13,054 nucleotides of DNA. It comes from Diaporthe sp. PMI_573. Taxonomy: Eukaryota > Ascomycota > Sordariomycetes > Diaporthales > Diaporthaceae. The notes beneath the pieces were generated by a model. That model was not told the DNA's origin. It did not search any database and saw nothing but the letters and a program-made list of their open reading frames with translations. The position numbers and the translations under genes were made by a program. The DNA lies in contig JAJTUP010000211.1 in NCBI GenBank assembly GCA_021399435.1, positions 1-13,054 on the forward strand. Reading direction: 5' to 3'. Shown piece after piece: positions 7,288 to 13,054 of the stretch; position 1 is the first letter of the stretch, and every line of letters begins with the position of its first letter.

Positions 7288-8332
7288 GTGTTTTTCCCTA
7301 CTAGCCAGCTATCCAGTATAGCCTCTAGGGCCCCTATAGAGGGGTCTATCCCTAATTCCCAGAGGTCTAAACCTCTTTCAGGCACTCTTTTAAAGCGTTT
7401 TAAGGTTTAGGATTAGCAAATGTTATACCTAAACAGCCGTTTAGATTTAATATCAAAGCTATTAGCTTAACAAGTAGCTACTAGCAATACCCTTTAAAGT
7501 ACGCTAAGGGAATTAACTACTACTATTTAAAGCCTATTAATTCTAGTAGCTAGGACGCCCTAGGCGCCCCAGGTGCCTCAACCAGTACCTTAAGTAGCCC
7601 AGCCGGCTCCTTTAAAGCCTATGGATACTAAAAGTCCTGCTATAGGGCCTATAGGCCCTAATTCTAGGCCTACAGGCCCTAAAAGGCAGCCAGAATCTAC
7701 TAGATTTAGCCTCGATTTTAGTAAGGAGCTCTTTAAAAAGGTATATATCTTTCTAGAGACCTACCGCCTAAAAGGCCTTAAAAATTTCAACTAATAGAAG
7801 CAAGCACTAGCTATTATACTACAGGCTATAGGGTATAACCAATTTTTAGACAACCCTTCTATAGTAGATAGCCTAAATAATAGCGATTAGATTATTCTCT
7901 TAATGCTTTTAAGAAATAGCCTATCTTTAGGCCTACAAGCTGCTATTACTTAAATTTTAGGCCCTTTAAAAGCCTACAAGCTTCTAAAAAACCAGTATTC
8001 CCACTCTATAAGTCTACAGAAAGACTCGTTATATAAGGAATTTTACTCTCTATAGTATACTTTTGTGTAATAATCAAGGTTTCCTGGGTCCTCTAAACCG
8101 TAAATTAAGGTTTATGTCCAAGATATATAACAAGGCGGTTGATTAAGCAATAGGGTTTTCTAACAATAATTACAAGTTAATGAAAGCTATTTAGGGTAAA
8201 TACTTAGATTAACTACTAAAGAGCTGTCTATACTATCTAGCTATCTAGTAATGAGTATATCCTTATATATCTATCTCTTTAATAAGGCTTGCCGGGAGCA
8301 TTAGTCGCTTCTAGCAATCTAGTATAGGGGAG
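7288..8332 (+). pseudogene. RIP-decayed copia-type gag
   Basis: A single frame, with no detectable frameshift, runs from about 7288 (ATG at 7420) to about 8332. After a Gln-rich amphipathic stretch (LLAQQVATSN) and a Pro-rich linker come KRQPEST, then FLETYRLKGLKNFN followed by two stops where Gln-Trp is expected. Next are ALAIILQAIGYNQFLDNP, LLMLLRNSLSLGLQAAIT and AYKLLKNQYSHSISLQKD. The spacing of Trp/stop, Leu-rich helices and the A.KLLKNQYS motif resembles the N-terminal gag domain of Ty1/copia-type elements. In-frame TAA/TAG/TGA codons all fit CAA, CAG, CGA or TGG ancestors. The frame upstream to 7045 is also open and may be part of the leader. No zinc knuckle, protease, integrase or reverse transcriptase follows; similarity seems to stop near 8332. 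Confidence 0.7.
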
Positions 8333-8640
8333 TATTAGGAGCACTAGTTACTCTTATTACTCCTTGGTATTAGATTACTAGGATTAATTATTACTTTAAT
8401 TAATCCATCTTATCTAATTAATAATTATATAATTATTAGCTTAGTCTCTTATACCGTTTTATTTAGCTAGTATGCTAGCCTAGTAGGGTTGTTTCTTTAT
8501 AAAACCAACCGTTAGTTTTATTTCTATTAGGGTTGTAATATTATTCCCCTCCTCTATACTTTTTTATCTCCAAAGATTTAAGTAAGTTTCTTATCTTGTT
8601 TCCTTTATATTCTTGTATATTCTTCCTTCTAATTATTATA
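8333..8640. mobile_element. Possible solo or terminal LTR, boundaries uncertain
   Basis: TATTAGGAGCACTAG begins where the gag frame seems to end. It would match a TGTTAGG... LTR edge (or ...CCTAACA on the minus strand) after one G-to-A change. Inside are AT-rich noncoding sequence, a TATA-like TTTATAAAA at 8497-8505 and pyrimidine-rich runs to about 8640. If it is the 3' LTR of the minus-strand gypsy element, that element was inserted into the copia gag. No matching second LTR is visible in the window, so this remains tentative. Confidence 0.3.
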
Positions 8641-8762
8641 TTCTTTCTACTATATTATTACGTGTTACCTAAGGTTGGGTTAAAAAGATTTATCTAAAGA
8701 AGTTGGAGAAACGGGCTACCTTTACTAACTTTATTAACTAGAAAGGTATTATATCTAAAACC

Positions 8763-9314
8763 ATGCTTTGTTCTTATTATTTTAAAGTAAATCGTATATA
8801 TTACGTTACCCCTAAGTCTTTATATTATGGCAAGTATATTTATACTAAAAAGTCTTGTAATAGAAATAATATAGCTGCTTTTTATAGGTTTCTTTTCTCT
8901 TTTTTTAGTTTTTCTTTTTGCTGACTTATTATAGTAAAATACTTATTATCTAAGTAGGAGTATTTGAAGAAAGAAGAGATTAATGCTAAGGAGAAGTTAT
9001 TTTTGCTTTAAATAAAGTTACAGACCGCTATAGGTTGTTTAGCCTACTTGTATTACTAAAAACGCCAAGCCAAGGAGCAGTCTTCTAAGTTATTTTATCA
9101 TGATATTTAGTTGCTGGATAAGGCAGATGCTAAGTTAGAGTATCGTTATAAGGAGGAGGCTTAGGTTACTACCAATATACGCTTTTTTAGAGCCGCGGGA
9201 ATCTCTAATTAGCATTTTTTAGGTCTAGATTTAGATAGTCTAAGAGTACCTACTAATTTTCTAGTTAACCTTGAAAGTCCTGTAGTGCCTATTAGCAATT
9301 TATTAGGTTTTTAA
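8763..9314 (+). pseudogene. Decayed Cys-rich/coiled-coil reading frame, antisense to a chromovirus
   Basis: One frame runs from ATG at 8763 to TAA at 9312 without frameshift; it can be read upstream to about 8673. The N-part reads MLCSYYFKVNRIYYVTPKS then YYGKYIYTKKSCNRN. Restoring TAT to TGT at the Tyr positions gives a C-x2-C ... C ... C-x2-C ... C pattern like small zinc-binding domains of fungal proteins. The middle is charged and probably helical (EYLKKEEINAKEKLFLL, KRQAKEQSSKLFYHD, LLDKADAKLEYRYKEEA). The C-part reads FFRAAGISN and LGLDLDSLRVPTNF. Internal stops fit former Gln, Arg or Trp codons. The 3' end converges on, and overlaps, the minus-strand chromodomain frame. I recall similar Cys-finger plus coiled-coil hypothetical proteins in ascomycete genomes, but cannot name the family. 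The function is unknown. Confidence 0.55.
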
Positions 9315-10388
9315 GGGGTTTCTAAGTGTTGTCTTTATTGTTATAGTTTTTCTATTTAATTAGGTATTTAGTATTGGTATTATATATTTTAGAATCAAGA
9401 ATCTTCTCTACTTTCTATTCTTTTTTATTGTTGTTAAGTTTAATCTATATTTTAAGCTATATATTAGCTAGTACTAGTTTTAAGAATAATATATAGAAGA
9501 CTAGGTATATCTATATTTTTATTAGTAATAAGAGTCTAAAGTTAGTATCTGATAGTTTCTTTTTAATCTTAAATGGTCTAATTTTTTTATAATCTAATTT
9601 ATTATTTAGTTGTTTGATTTTAATGTTTTTTTAGAGTAGGTAGACTTTATCCTCCTTCTTTAAGGTTAGTTCCTTTAACCTTTTTCTATTAGTATAGGTT
9701 GTTATTTATTTTTATATAAAGAGTAGTTCTTGTTGAAGCTTTTTCTAAAGATTTTAAATTTTAGTTACCCTTTTTATAGCTAATTATACTTTTAGCCCAG
9801 AGATTAGTTTTCTATAGGCTTTTGGTTTATAGCTATAGTTGGTATAAAAGGGTAAGACCTTTATAGTACCTGTATCTATACTATTGTAGGCAAACTATAC
9901 TATAGGTAGTAGCTATACCTAGTTATCCTACTTATAGTTAATATAACTATAAAGGTACTATTTTAAAATCTAGTTTAGTCTTTTAGTTTATCTATCTATC
10001 TAAGGGTAGAAAGCTGTAGATAGCTTTGACTTTATACCGAGTTGTCTTATAAGTAATTGCTAAAAGTTAGAGGTAAATACTGTTTCTCTATCTAATACTA
10101 TTTCTTATAGTATACTATAGTTGCTAATAATTGTCTGTAGAAAAGTATATACAAGATTATCTATACTACTTGCTTTTTTATATAGTAGAAAGTAGGAATA
10201 CTTTGTAAATCTGTTGACTATAACCAGGATACTATTATACTAGGCACCTATTATAGGTTTCTTTAAAAGTAGTAGTTTAATAATAAAGTCTAGGCTAATT
10301 AATTACTATGGTCTGTTAGGTACTAGCAGAGGTTGTAGTAAAACAGGATATAAGTGGGCTAGTTAAGTGCCTGTCTGTAGGCTTAAGG
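9271..10388 (-). pseudogene. RIP-decayed Ty3/gypsy (chromovirus) integrase with chromodomain
   Basis: The frame reads downward from 10388 with no frameshift. At the start, LLQPLLVPNRP then two stops and LISLDFIIKL match the gypsy integrase core entry (LQPLPVP.RPW.SIS.DFI). Then come ILVIVNRFTKYSYFL, EIVLDRETVFTSNF, and STAFYP-stop-IDR-stop-TKRLN, which corresponds to TAFYPQTDGQTERLN (9979-10020). The Glu of the D,D-35-E triad has become Lys. The C-terminal part has FAYNS, a basic linker and KVYLL. At 9420-9300, KVEKILDSKIYN, TKYLIK and NNKDNT-stop-KPL form a chromodomain, the hallmark of chromoviruses. Reverse transcriptase and RNase H, normally upstream in pol, are missing beyond 10388. The element is dead: many Gln/Trp codons are stops, and Asp-to-Asn and Glu-to-Lys changes are common. 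Confidence 0.92.
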
Positions 10389-10447
10389 AAAGCGCTTACG
10401 CCGAGAGGGTGCGGCGCCAAACGCCAAACGGCAGGCAACCGTGTCAA
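10389..10447. other. GC-rich island at the integrase breakpoint
   Basis: From AGCGCTTACGCCGAGAGGG through GGCGCCAAACGCCAAACGGC to GCAACCGTGTCA the sequence keeps many CpG sites, in sharp contrast to both sides. It includes a GCCAAAC direct repeat and the palindrome GGCGCC. TGTCA at 10442-10446 could be an LTR edge (TTGACA on the minus strand). In minus-strand reading, TGGCGCCGCACCC next to that edge vaguely resembles a primer-binding site. Pol similarity ends here. Confidence 0.5.
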
Positions 10448-10855
10448 GAGATCATCTTAAACAAAAGCTGTCTGCTTAAAAGATATAAAGGAAGGTTCTT
10501 GTTTTTATTATCTAAATTTTAGGCTGTGAGTAGGACTATTTATATATTCTGGCCCTGTAGAGAAGACATAGCATTGTTACTACGTTATAAACCTCTACTA
10601 GTACTACATATATACAAGTATATATGTAAAACAAAGTAATAATAAAATAATTAGAGTAAAAAGTAAAAGAAAGGATTATTTAGGTCTTTTATTGGTAATA
10701 AGAGAATATAGGATGACCTGCTTTGAAAAAATGAAATTACCGTGTAAAAGGGGACCTCCTTATTAAATACAAGGAAAGAATCTATCTAATTATACTAAGA
10801 GAAAAAGGAAAAAGAAGGGCTATTAAAGTATTCTATATTCTATATAGCCCGGGCT
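10448..10855. other. Gene-free stretch between integrase island and minus-strand frame
   Basis: No coding signal is visible on either strand. If 10442 is an LTR terminus, this stretch would be the LTR or 3' untranslated region of the element holding the minus-strand frame to its right. A perfect short palindrome is listed separately. Confidence 0.5.
10606..10627. repeat. Perfect palindrome, 10-bp arms
   Basis: ACATATATAC and GTATATATGT flank a two-base AA loop. It is a potential cruciform or hairpin. AT content makes chance formation plausible. Confidence 0.7.
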
Positions 10856-12790
10856 TTATTAGTTCCTGTCCTAGTCCTCCTTTTTTATCATATAGTCCCA
10901 GCCATTAAATTTATTATTAACGTTAGGCTAAGTAACATTTCTTGTATACTTATATTATATATACTGAAACCCTGGGTTCTCAGGTTTAGGTTGGCGCGGT
11001 TGGTTTTATAATTATAGATTAATGTTAAGGTTATAGGGTAAGGTATGTCGTGATAAGGGCTGGCGTGGCGGGTAAGGAGGAGGAGGTATTTAATTATCTA
11101 GAAGCTGTTAAATAGTAGGATGGGCTTGTATTATGCTGTCTGGCGGGGTAGAATCCTGCCTTTTGTGATCAAGATTAGAAGGGCTAGGAGAACTCTTTGG
11201 GATTATAGGGGTGTCTTTAAAAGAATCTATAGAGCCTCTTCTTCTAACTACATACTGTATAGACTTGATTTGAGGGCTAGTAAACCTATAGTGGTGCTAT
11301 GGTTCTGGTATATGTCTGAGAAATAACGGGTCTTTCTGAGTTCTAAACTTAGTAGGAGTTATCTTATTAACTATAGGTTGGATAAGCAAGCTAAGCTTGA
11401 CCCTCTCTAGGTATATAAGAACTAGTTGCTTAGCTTTAGGTATTTGTGCTAGAGTTTCTAGGGTATTATAAATATTTTCTTGTTGAGAGGCTAGAGTCCT
11501 GCTTGTTATAAAGTAGTGAGTAGCTATAATAGAAACTAAATGAGTTTTTTGGCTAGAAAGATCTGATTTGTCTTTAATTAATAGTTTAAAGATATTGGTA
11601 TTAGTAGGAAGGAACTCTTGGTTTGTTATATAAATGGTGCCTATATACTTTGTATTATCTAGTTAAAAGTAATTAGCTGTATAGAAGGGGAGGGTTAGCT
11701 ATTTAAGCTAACGTAACGCTCAACCTTTGCTCCTAAGTTCTATATATAAAGCTGTTACTATTATGTCCTTCATTATATCCTCCTTTTCTCTAGATTAGGG
11801 AATCAGGTTTGTAGAAAAGAGGAGGTTCTTTGTCTAGTCTATATAGCCTAGAGAGCCTCTAGGTAGAACTATTTCTTGATTCTCTAAAAGAAGTATTCTT
11901 GTATTGTTAATAATATAAAGGATACTTCTAAATATCTCTGAAAATTATGCTATAGTCTCTAGGTTTATAAGGTTAGTTGGCTCTAGGTAGCCTGCCTTGC
12001 TTAGAAAGGCTTTAATAGTTTTATAAAGTTTAAGTGCTCTAGGTCTTTTGATAGCTTGAAAGCCTGTATGGTAAGAATTAATTATATAGACTTTCTGGAT
12101 TTTCTGGTTAAACTAGTATAGGAAAGAATAGTTTCAAGGCTTGTCCTTTATAATAAAGATAATTAATTGTTTGCTTTAAAAATACTGCGGGGTATGCTAC
12201 TTAAAGGAGGTCTATTTAATGTCTTTAGGAAGCTTTAGACAGGCTTGGGTAATATAAATAATGTCCTATAAGTACTGGGTAAAGAGGTTGATTCCTACTA
12301 GTATGTATAAAATAGTGGGTTCCTGCTCCCTAAGTAGGAATCCTTCTAGCTTATAGGCAAGAGCTAGGTATATATAGGTACCTATTCTAAAGATACTATC
12401 CTTGTAACCCTCGTGCTGTAGTAAGTTGGGAAAATATTAATAGATGGCCTCCTTTATCTGTAATGTAATTGTAAAGTTTACTTGTAGGAGAGGAGGTCGG
12501 CTCTTAATTAGTTTGGGCTTATAAGGAGGACCGAATTTACTATATAGTATTTAGGTTTTCTTAAGTACTTCTGGGTTATGGTAGGCGATAAAAAGGAAGG
12601 TATGGTTAGACTTGTCTACCGGCGCTACTATAATAAAGAGAAAATCTAGTAAAGTTATATAGATGTAAAAGTAAAAGCAGAGCTAAGTTATTAGGTGCTG
12701 GGAGAGTATAATGTGTGGTTTTTAATTAGATAACAAAGGGGTATAAGAAAGAGTAGAAGGAGCCTACAGCCCTAAGGGTTACTAATATAG
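10856..12790 (-). pseudogene. Long decayed reading frame of unrecognised family (~640 codons)
   Basis: A minus-strand frame is traceable from about 12790 to a double stop (TAA TAA) at 10861-10856, always in register. It begins APSTLSYTPLLSN, then KPHIILSQHLIT, a hydrophobic stretch LDFLFIIVAPVDKSNHTFLF, and IAYHNPEVLKKT. The middle includes KPKLIKSRPPLLQVNFT, YFPNLLQHEGYKDSIFR, LALAYKLEGFLLREQEPT and KAFLSKAGYLEPTNLINLE. The C-terminal third is Pro/Ser/Gln-rich (IPPPPYPPRQPLSRHTLPYN) and ends near NNKFNGWDYMIKKED. Internal stops fit Gln, Trp or Arg ancestors. There is no zinc knuckle, protease, RT, integrase or tyrosine-recombinase signature that I can see. The overall shape, a globular domain followed by a low-complexity tail, might suit a retroelement gag or a host-like protein. 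The shorter + frame at 11120-11326 lies in its shadow. The family is unknown to me. Confidence 0.6.
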
Positions 12791-13054
12791 CTAATTAGGC
12801 TAAAGGAAATATTAGAAGATAAGAGAAGAGAGTTAGAAAGGGTACTAAATAGAAGGGGAGGTTTTCTATACCGTAGTAATTATTAGAATATGGTAACTAT
12901 GCATTAGACTTACTTTTCTAGTTAAGAAACGTAGAAGTAGTTTAGATATATATAATTAGCTCTAGAATTACCTTGTTGTTAGATGTTGAGAAAAAGTTGT
13001 AGGTTGTATGGCTAGTAGGTTAAAAGGTGTTATTGTAAGAAAGAAAGTAGAGGT
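12791..13054. other. Right edge, no supported feature
   Basis: The sequence is AT- and G-rich with dense stops on both strands. The N-terminus of the minus-strand frame may extend into it, but I cannot follow the frame with confidence past about 12790. Confidence 0.5.

Noticed and set aside
11120..11326. Plus-strand 68-codon open frame
   Set aside because: It overlaps the long minus-strand frame, which is supported by register over 1.9 kb, so it is probably a shadow.

Overview
The window looks like an AT-rich, transposon-derived block from a filamentous ascomycete (Pezizomycotina) with repeat-induced point mutation (RIP) or a similar cytosine-deaminating defence. The composition is dominated by TA, TTAA and CTAG. 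Relics of fungal Ty3/gypsy and copia-type retrotransposons are present, and their reading frames are full of TAA/TAG codons where Gln, Trp or Arg codons are expected. Aligned repeat copies differ almost entirely by C-to-T and G-to-A transitions. I see no intact host gene, rRNA, CRISPR array or prokaryotic feature. All coding calls are decayed pseudogenes, and none of the short open frames looks functional.

Layout. Positions 1-440 hold purine-rich minisatellites. From 440 to 2214 the sequence is nearly featureless, apart from one 65-codon open stretch (756-950) and a GT/GA microsatellite. Positions 2222-4432 form a repeat cluster: two copies of a roughly 1-kb element lie in opposite orientations around an 88-base spacer, with a third short fragment on the left. 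The copies share a decayed, unrecognised reading frame, and one copy keeps a GC-richer core that RIP largely spared. Positions 4433-6340 are A/C-rich, G-poor and gene-free, with small tandem and inverted repeats. Positions 6340-7040 are less mutated and probably precede or include the terminus of a retrotransposon; a truncated tRNA-like sequence follows on the minus strand.

The right half is a stack of dead retroelements. A copia-type gag (+, about 7288-8332) appears to stop at a possible LTR edge near 8333. Then come a Cys-rich/helical reading frame (+, 8763-9314) and, convergent with it, a Ty3/gypsy integrase with a C-terminal chromodomain (-, about 10388-9271). The reverse transcriptase and RNase H that should precede the integrase are absent. 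The integrase breaks off at a small GC-rich island (10389-10447). Beyond that, a long decayed frame (-, about 12790-10856) runs without a frameshift and belongs to no family I recognise.

Two points stand out. First, both arms of the inverted repeat carry lesions biased to the same physical chromosome strand, and the polarity flips between about 2326 and 2384. Second, the Cys-rich frame sits antisense, just downstream of the chromovirus integrase. This suggests an antisense accessory gene of that retrotransposon family, which needs comparison with intact relatives. All family calls come from reading translations by eye; no database search was possible.
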